Positions 19,427 to 26,628 of a stretch of 64,000 nucleotides of DNA are shown here, in pieces; position 1 is the stretch's first letter; each line of letters starts with the position of its first letter. The stretch is from Paracidovorax oryzae ATCC 19882 (GTDB lineage Bacteria > Pseudomonadota > Gammaproteobacteria > Burkholderiales > Burkholderiaceae_C), in the NCBI RefSeq assembly GCF_000687165.1, contig NZ_JMKU01000011.1:62001-126000 (forward strand), given 5' to 3'. A model generated the notes under the pieces. That model was not told the DNA's origin and ran no database searches. It was given only the letters and a program-made list of their open reading frames with translations. Both the position numbers and the translations under genes were made by a program.

Positions 19427-19488
19427 TGCAGGCCCAGGCTGAATCCCGCCCGGTCGGTACCTCGGCATGCGCAGGAGCACTGGCATGA
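19426..19488 (+). CDS. 20-codon bridging ORF between fdx and dnaQ
   Basis: This tiny ORF encodes a 20-residue Ala-rich peptide, MQAQAESRPVGTSACAGALA. Its ATG overlaps the fdx stop (TGATG), and its TGA overlaps the dnaQ start (ATGA). AAGGAG sits eight bases before its ATG inside the fdx 3' end. The arrangement would carry ribosomes from fdx to dnaQ. The peptide itself matches nothing I know; the frame may serve only for coupling, or be accidental. Confidence 0.35.
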   Translation: MQAQAESRPVGTSACAGALA

Positions 19489-20216
19489 CGCGGCAGATCG
19501 TTCTCGATACCGAAACCACGGGCCTGTCCGCGGAAGGCGGCGACCGCATCATCGAACTGGGATGCGTGGAGCTGTTGAACCGGAAGCTGACCGGCAACAA
19601 CCTGCACCTGTACTTCAACCCGGAGCGCGACAGCCACGAGGACGCGCTGAAGGTGCACGGCATCAGCAACGAGTTCCTGAAGGACAAGCCCAAGTTCGCC
19701 GAGGTGGTGGACGAGATCCTGGAATACCTGCAAGGCGCGGAAATCATCATCCACAACGCGGCCTTCGACGTGGGCTTCCTGAACAAGGAGCTGGAGCTGA
19801 CGGGTCGCCCCGCGTTCACGAGCTATGTCGAGAGCGTGACGGACACGCTGGTGATGGCCAAGGAGATGTACCCGGGCAAGCGCAACTCGCTGGACGCGCT
19901 GTGCGACCGGCTGGGCGTGGACAACTCCGGTCGTACGCTGCACGGGGCGCTGCTGGATGCGGAACTGCTGGCCGATGTTTACATCAACCTCACCCGCGGC
20001 CAGGATGCGCTGCTGATCGCAGACGACGCGCAGGAGGGTGACGAGACCGCCGTGCGCCTTGCGCCCGTGGACCTTTCCGCCTTCACGCTGCCGGTGCTCC
20101 TGGCCAGCGAGCAGGAACTGGCGGCGCACGACGAGGTGCTGGCGCAGATCGACAAGGCCAGTGGCGGCAAAACTATTTGGAAAATTTCTTCGGACAGCCA
20201 AAAAGCTATGCCATAA
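19485..20216 (+). CDS. dnaQ: DNA polymerase III epsilon subunit (3'-5' exonuclease)
   Basis: A 243-residue proofreading exonuclease of the replicative polymerase core. The DEDDh active site is visible: Asp8 and Glu10 in LDTETTG (Exo I), NAAFDVGFL (Exo II) and the His/Asp of the HGALLDAELLADVY block (Exo III). The C-terminal region, with a polymerase-binding segment, is of normal length. AGGAG eight bases before the chosen ATG and the fit of MTRQIVLDTETTGL to the family fix the start. It follows fdx by 58 bases, bridged by a tiny ORF, so it is probably expressed partly from the isc promoter. The 3' end, shortly before the tRNA genes, turns AT-rich. Confidence 0.96.
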   Translation: MTRQIVLDTETTGLSAEGGDRIIELGCVELLNRKLTGNNLHLYFNPERDSHEDALKVHGISNEFLKDKPKFAEVVDEILEYLQGAEIIIHNAAFDVGFLNKELELTGRPAFTSYVESVTDTLVMAKEMYPGKRNSLDALCDRLGVDNSGRTLHGALLDAELLADVYINLTRGQDALLIADDAQEGDETAVRLAPVDLSAFTLPVLLASEQELAAHDEVLAQIDKASGGKTIWKISSDSQKAMP

Positions 20217-20243
20217 TCATGGGCTGCCGCAACAACGGCACTG

Positions 20244-20318
20244 GGGTGATTAGCTCAGCGGTAGAGCACTGCCTTCACACGGCAGGGGTCACATGTTCGA
20301 TCCATGTATCACCCACCA
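20244..20318 (+). tRNA. tRNA-Val(CAC)
   Basis: A 75-base cloverleaf including encoded CCA. The acceptor GGGTGAT pairs with ATCACCC; the anticodon stem CTGCC/GGCAG encloses loop TTCACAC with anticodon CAC, which reads GUG valine codons. The T arm ACATG-TTCGATC-CATGT is intact. It starts 27 bases after the dnaQ stop. Confidence 0.96.
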
Positions 20319-20360
20319 GTTTTGCTCCGATGGGACGCCTTGCAGGCGGTTCTTCGGAAA

Positions 20361-20435
20361 GGGTGATTAGCTCAGCGGTAGAGCACTGCCTTCACACGGC
20401 AGGGGTCACATGTTCGATCCATGTATCACCCACCA
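20361..20435 (+). tRNA. tRNA-Val(CAC), second identical copy
   Basis: Identical over all 75 bases to the copy 117 bases upstream, with anticodon CAC and encoded CCA. The 42-base spacer between the copies is unrelated sequence. An intrinsic terminator follows 7 bases after the CCA, so both tRNAs probably share one transcript. Confidence 0.96.
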
Positions 20436-20442
20436 TTCCAGA

Positions 20443-20474
20443 CCCCTTGCAGGCCCTGCCTGCAGGGGGTTTTT
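20443..20474 (+). terminator. intrinsic terminator after the tRNA-Val pair
   Basis: An eleven-base stem CCCCTTGCAGG/CCTGCAGGGGG with one wobble pair and a short loop is followed by TTTTT. It closes the tRNA transcript and probably dnaQ read-through. Confidence 0.85.
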
Positions 20475-20574
20475 GCTTTGTGCGAGCTTGGCTGGCCAGG
20501 CGTTGCCCATGGCGCCGAGGGTGACTGCTCCTCGGCCACAATCCGGCTTTCTTCCTGCCAGACGCAAGGCTGCC

Positions 20575-21645
20575 GTGATCATCTACCACAACCCCTCGCA
20601 CCGTCTCCACGCGCCGGTCCACGAGTTCTTCCGGGGCGAGCGCGTTCCCTGTTTTGAAAAGCCCGACCGTGCCGACTATGTGGAAGCCCGGCTGCGGCAG
20701 CAGGGTTACGCGCTGCGAGCTCCGGACGCGGACAGCCAGGCCGTCCTGGAGCGTGTGCATGCGCCGCGGTACCTGCGCTTCCTGCAGGATGCGTGGCCGC
20801 AGTGGCTGTCGCTGGATGGGCGCAATGCCGGAGTGCAGCCGTTCCCGTCCGTCTGGCCGGTGCGCACGCTGCGCGACGATGTCGAGCCCGAGAACTTCGT
20901 CGCGCGGCTGGGCCTGTATTCCATGGACAACGGCTCGCCCCTGTCCGAAGGCACCTGGGCGGCAGCCAAGGCGGGCGCCGATGCGGCCGCGAGCGCGGCG
21001 GCCGCGGTGGCGGCAGGAGCGCGTGCCGCGTTCTGCTGCACCCGCCCGCCGGGCCACCACGCGGGGCCCGACTTCATGGGCGGCTACTGCTTTCTCAACA
21101 ACGCGGCAGTGGCGGCCCAGTGGCTGCTCGATGCCGGCGCCGCCCGCCGCGTTGCCGTGCTGGATGTGGACTACCACCACGGCAACGGCACGCAGAGCAT
21201 CTTCTACGAGCGATCCGACGTGATGTGCATCAGCATCCATGGCGACCCGCGCACCGAGTATCCGTTCTACCTGGGGCATGCCGACGAAACCGGCGAGGGA
21301 CCCGGTGCCGGCTTCAACTTCAATATCCCTCTGCCGGCCGGAACGGCCTTTCCCGGCTGGCTCGATGCGCTTGACCGGGCCTGTGCGCGTGTCGTGGAAT
21401 GCGGGGCGCAGGCGCTGGTCGTGCCGCTGGGTCTCGATACGTTCGAGGGCGATCCCATCTCGCGGTTCACGCTGTCGTCGCCGGACTTCATCGAAGTGGG
21501 CGCCAGGCTGGCAGGCCTGGGGCTGCCGACGGTCTTCGTACTCGAAGGCGGATATGCGGCCGCGGAACTGGGTGTGAACGCGGTCAACGTACTGCAGGGC
21601 TTTGAGCGCGTGGCGGGCGGTGCCGGACCGGAAGGGCCGCCATGA
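20575..21645 (+). CDS. histone deacetylase/acetylpolyamine amidohydrolase family protein
   Basis: A 356-residue zinc amidohydrolase of the HDAC/AcuC/ApaH-type superfamily, likely removing acetyl groups from small amines or proteins. The metal and catalytic motifs are present: [20 protein letters not shown] (tandem His), [13 protein letters not shown] (Asp-His ligands) and [12 protein letters not shown]. The proposed start is GTG at 20575, giving MIIYHNPSH, the usual N terminus of this group, with AAGG seven bases upstream. Its stop overlaps the start of the next oxidoreductase gene by four bases (ATGA), so the two are co-translated. The substrate is unknown. Confidence 0.88.
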   Translation: MIIYHNPSHRLHAPVHEFFRGERVPCFEKPDRADYVEARLRQQGYALRAPDADSQAVLERVHAPRYLRFLQDAWPQWLSLDGRNAGVQPFPSVWPVRTLRDDVEPENFVARLGLYSMDNGSPLSEGTWAAAKAGADAAASAAAAVAAGARAAFCCTRPPGHHAGPDFMGGYCFLNNAAVAAQWLLDAGAARRVAVLDVDYHHGNGTQSIFYERSDVMCISIHGDPRTEYPFYLGHADETGEGPGAGFNFNIPLPAGTAFPGWLDALDRACARVVECGAQALVVPLGLDTFEGDPISRFTLSSPDFIEVGARLAGLGLPTVFVLEGGYAAAELGVNAVNVLQGFERVAGGAGPEGPP

Positions 21646-22745
21646 GCGACGCGGTCGAATGCGTGGTCATCGGCGCGGGGGTGGTGGGGCTCGCGGTGGC
21701 CAGGGCGCTGGCGATGGAGGGCCGGGAGGTGATCGTACTGGAGGCCGCGGGGGCCATCGGCACCGGTACGAGTTCACGCAACAGCGAGGTCATCCACGCG
21801 GGCATCTACTATCCGCAGGGCTCGCTCAAGGCGCGGCTGTGCGTGCGGGGCAAGGAACTCCTGTATGCCTATTGCGCGCAGCGCGGGGTACCGCACCGCC
21901 GGTGCGGCAAGCTCATCGTCGCCACGTCCTCCTCGCAGCTCGCATCGCTCGATGGAATCGCGGCGCGAGCGCGGGCCAACGGCGTGTCCGATCTGCGGCA
22001 CCTCGGCCGCGACGAGGCCGTGGCGCTCGAGCCGGCCCTCGCGTGTGCCGGTGCGCTGCTGTCGCCCAGCACGGGCATCGTGGACAGCCATGCGCTCATG
22101 CTGTCGCTGCAGGGAGATCTGGAGCACGCTGGCGGCATCGTGGCGCTCAACGCCGTCTTCGCTGCGGCGCAGTGCGGGCCGGACGGCATCCTCGTGGAAA
22201 CCGAAGATGGCACGCACCTGCGGGCACGCTGTGTCATCAACGCGGCCGGTCTCCATGCGCCGGCGGTGGCGCGGCGTTGCGCAGGCACGCCGCAGGAAAT
22301 GGTGCCCGTGGCCCATTTCGCCAAGGGAAGCTACTTCTCGCTGTCCGGCCGGGCTCCGTTTTCGCGGCTGGTCTATCCCGTGCCCGAGCCGGCAGGCCTG
22401 GGCGTGCACCTGACCCTCGATCTCGGAGGCCAAGCCAGGTTCGGTCCGGACGTGGAATGGGTTGCGGACAGCGCCGACCTGGCAGTGGACCCTGCCCGCG
22501 GCGAGGCGTTCTATGCGGAGGTGCGAAAGTACTGGCCTGGGTTGCACGACGGGATGCTCCAGCCCGCCTACGCGGGCATGCGTCCCAAGATCCACGGGCC
22601 GGACGAGCCGGCTGCGGACTTCCTGATCCAGGGGCACGAGGTGCATGGCGTGCCGGGGCTGGTGCATCTGTTCGGCATCGAATCGCCCGGGCTCACCAGT
22701 TGCCTGGCTATCGCGGAATACGTCACTGCCGCAGCCCGCGGCTGA
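21642..22745 (+). CDS. FAD-dependent oxidoreductase, L-2-hydroxyglutarate oxidase-like
   Basis: A 367-residue DAO-fold flavoprotein resembling LhgO/L-2-hydroxyglutarate dehydrogenases. The FAD site is [17 protein letters not shown] near residue 7; the family block [22 protein letters not shown] follows about residue 45, and the C terminus has [20 protein letters not shown]. Such enzymes oxidise L-2-hydroxyglutarate to 2-oxoglutarate and feed the quinone pool. The start codon overlaps the stop of the deacetylase-family gene. Whether the two act on one pathway is unknown; the overlap suggests a shared transcript. Confidence 0.87.
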   Translation: MSDAVECVVIGAGVVGLAVARALAMEGREVIVLEAAGAIGTGTSSRNSEVIHAGIYYPQGSLKARLCVRGKELLYAYCAQRGVPHRRCGKLIVATSSSQLASLDGIAARARANGVSDLRHLGRDEAVALEPALACAGALLSPSTGIVDSHALMLSLQGDLEHAGGIVALNAVFAAAQCGPDGILVETEDGTHLRARCVINAAGLHAPAVARRCAGTPQEMVPVAHFAKGSYFSLSGRAPFSRLVYPVPEPAGLGVHLTLDLGGQARFGPDVEWVADSADLAVDPARGEAFYAEVRKYWPGLHDGMLQPAYAGMRPKIHGPDEPAADFLIQGHEVHGVPGLVHLFGIESPGLTSCLAIAEYVTAAARG

Positions 22746-22846
22746 GGGCTCCGCCGCGGGATGGGGGCCGGTAATATGGGACATCCGCCTACAGCCGACC
22801 TGGGAGGGGCGGATTACCTTTGGGTTCTGCTATGAAAGGCTTGTTT

Positions 22847-23155
22847 ATGACCTCTGCATCCGAAACCTTCTCCAATGCACAACAAGAACTGGAAAAGCTG
22901 GTCACCGACCTGCGCGGCCTGCTGTCCAACAAGGACCTGGACAGCGTTCCGGAAATCCGCCAGCTGCGCCGCCGGCTGGACGATGGCGTGAACACGGTGC
23001 GTGACTCCGCCGTCCGCGCGGCGCAAGAGGCCGCCAGCCAGGCGAAGGAAGCGGCCCGAGTGGCAGACCGCTATGCGCACGACGAGCCCTGGCGCGTTGC
23101 CACGGCTGCACTGGCCGCAGGTGCCCTGGTGGGCTTCCTGCTCGCCCGGCGTTGA
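22847..23155 (+). CDS. DUF883 family membrane-anchored protein (ElaB/YqjD type)
   Basis: A 102-residue protein with a long charged amphipathic helix (LEKLVTDLRGLLS...EAASQAKEAARVADRYAHDEPW) and one C-terminal membrane segment (VATAALAAGALVGFLLARR). This is the ElaB/YqjD architecture; in E. coli such proteins bind ribosomes and sit at the inner membrane in stationary phase. The internal ATG at 22847 is chosen because AAAGG precedes it at good distance; an ATG at 22832 is an alternative adding five residues. It heads a three-gene run with YqjE-like and YqjK-like proteins. Confidence 0.85.
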   Translation: MTSASETFSNAQQELEKLVTDLRGLLSNKDLDSVPEIRQLRRRLDDGVNTVRDSAVRAAQEAASQAKEAARVADRYAHDEPWRVATAALAAGALVGFLLARR

Positions 23156-23249
23156 GCGGGGCGGGCGCTCGCCACACCGGGCGCCGCCATCCCTCTTTCC
23201 GGCTGGGAACTCCGAAGACCCAGCCTTTTCACTGCATTGAAAGGTCCTC

Positions 23250-23645
23250 ATGAATTGGTTGGCGCTGTTGGGATTGGAAGGGTGGGTTGCGCGCATCCGC
23301 GCAGCCACCATCGAAGGTGCCATCGCCGCCGAGGACCGCTGGGATCTGGCCCGCCTGGAATGGGCGGAGGAAAAGCGCCGGTTGGCCTGGATGGTGGTGC
23401 TCGTCGTGGCTGCTGCAGGCCTGACCGTGATCGCCCTCATCCTTTTGTCCCTGGCCATCATGGTGCATTTCTGGGATTCGCCGGACCGCGCCATGGTCGC
23501 CTGGATCGTGGCCGGAACCTGGCTCGCCTTGTGGGCAATCACGCTGGTCAGCCTTGTGGTCACCGCAAAGCAGGCTGGCAACGCTTTCGCGCTCACGCGC
23601 CGCGAACTGCGCGAAGACTGGCGGCAGATCAAGGAAAGGCTGTAA
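23250..23645 (+). CDS. phage holin family/YqjE-like membrane protein
   Basis: A 131-residue protein with a charged amphipathic N terminus and two membrane segments (about residues 48-73 and 84-106), matching the YqjE/holin-3-6 type. Despite the family name it is not phage-derived here: it sits between a DUF883 protein and a YqjK-like protein in the order yqjD-yqjE-yqjK of E. coli. GAAAGGTCCTC precedes the ATG. Its function is not known; the trio is associated with envelope or stationary-phase stress in enterobacteria. Confidence 0.83.
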   Translation: MNWLALLGLEGWVARIRAATIEGAIAAEDRWDLARLEWAEEKRRLAWMVVLVVAAAGLTVIALILLSLAIMVHFWDSPDRAMVAWIVAGTWLALWAITLVSLVVTAKQAGNAFALTRRELREDWRQIKERL

Positions 23646-23650
23646 TCCCG

Positions 23651-24010
23651 ATGTCCGCACCGCACGCTTCCACGTCTGGCGAAACCGATTTCCGGCCTGC
23701 GCTCGGCGATCTGCACGCCACTCCCGAACAACGCAAGATCCTCGAGCGCATAGCGCTGCAGCGCGAGCGCCTGCACAGCCGCCGCCTTGCGCGGCGACAG
23801 GCTGCGGAACTGCGCGCCCAGCAGGGGGCAGAAGGCGGCCCACGGCCGCTGGATCCGGACGCGCCGCTGGTCGAGCGGGTCATCTGGTTCGCGCGGCAGC
23901 ACCCCATCATGGTGGTGGCCGCGGCTGGAGCCGCCGCCGCCGTGGGCCCCAGCCGCATCATGCGCTGGGCGGGAGTGCTGATGCCGCTCGTCATGAAAAT
24001 GAAGCGCTGA
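23651..24010 (+). CDS. YqjK-like hypothetical protein
   Basis: A 119-residue protein with an Arg-rich helical middle (QRKILERIALQRERLHSRRLARRQ) and one hydrophobic segment near the C terminus (HPIMVVAAAGAAAAVGPS), ending in basic residues. Gene order after DUF883 and YqjE-like proteins, the basic coiled helix and the size suggest a YqjK-like role; sequence identity is not obvious by eye. It starts five bases after the upstream stop, so it is certainly in the same operon. It converges on pyrD. Confidence 0.65.
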   Translation: MSAPHASTSGETDFRPALGDLHATPEQRKILERIALQRERLHSRRLARRQAAELRAQQGAEGGPRPLDPDAPLVERVIWFARQHPIMVVAAAGAAAAVGPSRIMRWAGVLMPLVMKMKR

Positions 24011-24073
24011 GCAGCTGTCGTTGGCGCTGTGCGCTGGGCGCACGGCCACTGCTGGATCTCTCCCGCTTTCCCC

Positions 24074-25153
24074 TCAGGCCGGGCGGGGCATGGCGCGCAG
24101 CGCCTTGGCGACCTGGGGCACCAGCGCGGGGCCCCGGTAGATGAGCCCGGTGTAGATTTGCACCACGTCGGCGCCCGCGCGCATCTTCTCGACCGCGTCC
24201 TCGGCGCTGAGGATTCCTCCCACCCCGATGATGGGAAAGTCCTTGCCCAATGCATGGCGCAACTGTCGGATGACCCGGTTGCTGGCTTCCCGCACCGGTG
24301 CGCCGCTGAGCCCGCCGGTTTCCTCCGCGTGGCGCAGCCCTTGCACCGCATCGCGAGAAATGGTGGTGTTGGTGGCGATGACTCCGTCCATTCCGTGGCG
24401 CTGCAGCGTGGATGCGATGACGGCTACCTGCTCCTCTGCGAGGTCGGGGGCGATCTTCACGAAGATGGGCACGCGGCGCGCTCGCCCCGTGGCCTTTTCA
24501 GGCTGCTTGGCCAGCGACTCCCGCCGCTCGGCGATGGCCCCCAGCAATCCGTCCAGGGCTGCGTCACTCTGCAGTGCGCGCAGGTTCTGGGTGTTGGGGG
24601 AGCTGATGTTGACCGTGACGTAGTCGGCGTGTGGATACACCCCCTCCAGGCACAGCAGGTAGTCGCGCGTGGCGTCCTCGATCGGCGTGGTGGCGTTCTT
24701 GCCGATGTTGAGGCCCAGGAGCATCGGGCGCGTGCCGGGGCGGGTGTGGTGGTTCGATTGCCGCACGTTGTGCAGGAATGCGTCCAGGCCTTCGTTATTG
24801 AAGCCGAGGCGGTTGATGAGGGCGTTGGCTTCGGGCAGGCGGAACATGCGCGGCTTGGGATTGCCGGGTTGGGCGCGCGGGGTGACGGTGCCCACTTCGA
24901 CGAAGCCGAACCCCATGGCTCCCAGCGCGTCGATGCAGCGTGCGTTCTTGTCCAATCCTGCGGCGAGGCCCACTCGGTTGGGAAAGGTGAGCCCCGCGAG
25001 CTGGACGGGGTCGGAGACCTGTTCGCCGCTCCATGCCCACTGCAGTGGCGTGCGCTGGCCGCGTGCCAGCATGTCCATGGTGAGTTCGTGGGCGGCTTCG
25101 GCATCCATGCCGAAGAGGAACGGGCGGGTGAGGGCGTAGGGGATCAGGGACAT
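24074..25153 (-). CDS. pyrD: quinone-dependent dihydroorotate dehydrogenase (class 2)
   Basis: A 359-residue FMN enzyme of pyrimidine biosynthesis that oxidises dihydroorotate to orotate with ubiquinone at the inner membrane. The N-terminal amphipathic extension ([21 protein letters not shown]) marks class 2. FMN and substrate motifs: [42 protein letters not shown], the catalytic serine loop [14 protein letters not shown], and [11 protein letters not shown] near the end. A possible start three codons upstream exists. It diverges from rpiA with only 34 bases between the two start codons. Confidence 0.96.
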   Translation of the reverse strand: MSLIPYALTRPFLFGMDAEAAHELTMDMLARGQRTPLQWAWSGEQVSDPVQLAGLTFPNRVGLAAGLDKNARCIDALGAMGFGFVEVGTVTPRAQPGNPKPRMFRLPEANALINRLGFNNEGLDAFLHNVRQSNHHTRPGTRPMLLGLNIGKNATTPIEDATRDYLLCLEGVYPHADYVTVNISSPNTQNLRALQSDAALDGLLGAIAERRESLAKQPEKATGRARRVPIFVKIAPDLAEEQVAVIASTLQRHGMDGVIATNTTISRDAVQGLRHAEETGGLSGAPVREASNRVIRQLRHALGKDFPIIGVGGILSAEDAVEKMRAGADVVQIYTGLIYRGPALVPQVAKALRAMPRPA

Positions 25154-25187
25154 GGGGATAATTCGGGCTTCACTCCGATTCTCTCCC

Positions 25188-25880
25188 ATGACCACTCCCG
25201 CATCACTTTCCCAAGATGAACTCAAGGCCCTGGTGGGCCAGGCCGCGCTGAAGTACGTGGTGCCCGGCGACATCATCGGTGTCGGCACTGGCTCGACGGT
25301 GAACCAGTTCATCCAGGCGCTGGGTTCGATGAAGGACGCCATCCGGGGCGCGGTGTCGAGCTCCGAGGCCAGCACGCAACGGTTGCGTGCGCTGGGCATT
25401 CCGGTCTTCGACGCCAACGAGGTGGAGGCCCTGTCCGTCTATATCGATGGCGCGGACGAGATCGATCCGCGGGGCCACATGGTCAAGGGGGGAGGCGCTG
25501 CGCTGACCCGCGAAAAGATCGTCGCGGCCCTGGCCAGGCAGTTCGTGTGTATCGCCGATGCGTCCAAGCTGGTGGAAACGCTGGGCCGGTTTCCGCTGCC
25601 GGTCGAGGTGATTCCCATGGCGGCGCAGCAGATCGCGCGCCGGTTCGCCGCCCGGGGCGGCCAGGCCGTGTTGCGCCGGGGATCGGACGGGCAGCCGCTG
25701 GTCACCGACAACCAGCAGCACATCCTCGATGTGACGGGGCTGTCGATCCAGGATCCGCTGGCGTTCGAATCGGACGTCAGCCAGTGGCCCGGCGTGGTGA
25801 CCGTGGGCGTCTTCGCCCACCAGAAGGCCCACGTGGCGCTGATCGGTGCGCCGGAGGGTGTCCGGACACTCACGTACTGA
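25188..25880 (+). CDS. rpiA: ribose-5-phosphate isomerase A
   Basis: A 230-residue isomerase that interconverts ribose 5-phosphate and ribulose 5-phosphate in the pentose phosphate pathway. Family motifs: [13 protein letters not shown] (phosphate binding), [10 protein letters not shown], the active-site [12 protein letters not shown] with its Asp-Glu pair, and [16 protein letters not shown] with the catalytic Glu/Lys region. The start giving [12 protein letters not shown] is the usual N terminus. It shares a 34-base divergent intergenic region with pyrD, and a long hairpin follows its stop. Confidence 0.96.
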   Translation: MTTPASLSQDELKALVGQAALKYVVPGDIIGVGTGSTVNQFIQALGSMKDAIRGAVSSSEASTQRLRALGIPVFDANEVEALSVYIDGADEIDPRGHMVKGGGAALTREKIVAALARQFVCIADASKLVETLGRFPLPVEVIPMAAQQIARRFAARGGQAVLRRGSDGQPLVTDNQQHILDVTGLSIQDPLAFESDVSQWPGVVTVGVFAHQKAHVALIGAPEGVRTLTY

Positions 25881-25886
25881 GGAGAT

Positions 25887-25923
25887 GGCGGGCACGAGCG
25901 GCCCATGGCCGCTGCGTGCCGCC
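25887..25923. terminator. hairpin between convergent rpiA and glutaredoxin-like genes
   Basis: A nearly complete inverted repeat (GGCGGGCACGAGCGGCC against GGCCGCTGCGTGCCGCC, 17-base arms with a three-base loop and a few mismatches) lies between the two convergent stop codons. There is no T run on either side, so it may slow or protect transcript ends rather than act as a standard terminator. Confidence 0.45.
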
Positions 25924-25940
25924 AGCGATGCGCGACAGGA

Positions 25941-26582
25941 CTAGAACTGGATGCCGGCGGGATTGGCGGGCGAAGGCGCGGGCGGCGCGGCTGGCCGCTG
26001 CACCGGAGCGGGCGCTGCCGCAGGGGGCGCTGCCGGGGCCGGCGTGGCAGGCTTGGCGCTGACCAGGGGCGTTGCGGGCGGGCGCCGGTAGTTCGGAGGC
26101 AGTTGCGACTGCCTGGGGTACGCCGCGGCATCGAGGTACTGTGTCCACTCGGTGTCGGAGAAGCCGATGAGCTGCTGCGATCCGATGGTGGCGAATGGCA
26201 GGGTGGTGGACCCGCTCAGGCGCTGCAGGGCCTCTGCGTCTTCGTTGGTATTCACGGTGCGCTCGGTGAAGGGCACGCCGCGGCCTGCCAGCAGATTGCG
26301 CGCGCTGGTGCAGGGTGCGCAGTCGTTGCCGGTGTAGAGCGTGACGGGAAACCGGGAGGCGACCTGCTGCAATTCATAGGGCAGGCCGCTGGCGGAGGTA
26401 CCGGCAGGCTTGCCGTTCATCGTCGCCGGCCCCGACTGCGCGTCCGGCGCCCGGTCGGAGAACGTCACCTTGCCGTCAGGACCGACGATGCGATAGACGT
26501 TCTGGGCGGCCACGGGCAGGGCGGCAGCGGCGCTGGCCAGGCACAGCGCAGCCAGGCGGACTGCGGGGAGCAGGGAGGGCAT
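25941..26582 (-). CDS. secreted DUF4124-glutaredoxin fusion protein
   Basis: A 213-residue exported protein. Residues 1-26 form a signal peptide (MPSLLPAVRLAALCLASAA, cleavage near VAAQ). A DUF4124-like segment follows (NVYRIVGPDGKVTFSD), then a glutaredoxin/NrdH-like thioredoxin-fold domain with the redox pair CAPC at DCAPCTSARNLLAGRG and the cis-Pro region TTLPFATIG. The last 60 residues are a Pro/Ala-rich tail. It would act on disulfides in the periplasm. AAGGAG lies ten bases before the ATG. It follows prlC by 46 bases, probably in one operon with folD. Confidence 0.82.
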   Translation of the reverse strand: MPSLLPAVRLAALCLASAAAALPVAAQNVYRIVGPDGKVTFSDRAPDAQSGPATMNGKPAGTSASGLPYELQQVASRFPVTLYTGNDCAPCTSARNLLAGRGVPFTERTVNTNEDAEALQRLSGSTTLPFATIGSQQLIGFSDTEWTQYLDAAAYPRQSQLPPNYRRPPATPLVSAKPATPAPAAPPAAAPAPVQRPAAPPAPSPANPAGIQF

Positions 26583-26628
26583 GGGGGCGTGTCTCCTTGG
26601 GCGTGGGGCGTTTCTAGCGTTGGGGGCG

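Noticed and set aside
20244-20435. tRNA pair as an attachment site of an island
   Set aside because: No integrase, no flanking att-like direct repeat other than the tRNA itself, and core-type genes on both sides.
23250-23645. Holin-like protein as a prophage remnant
   Set aside because: Gene order and sequence match the chromosomal YqjE module and no other phage gene is nearby.
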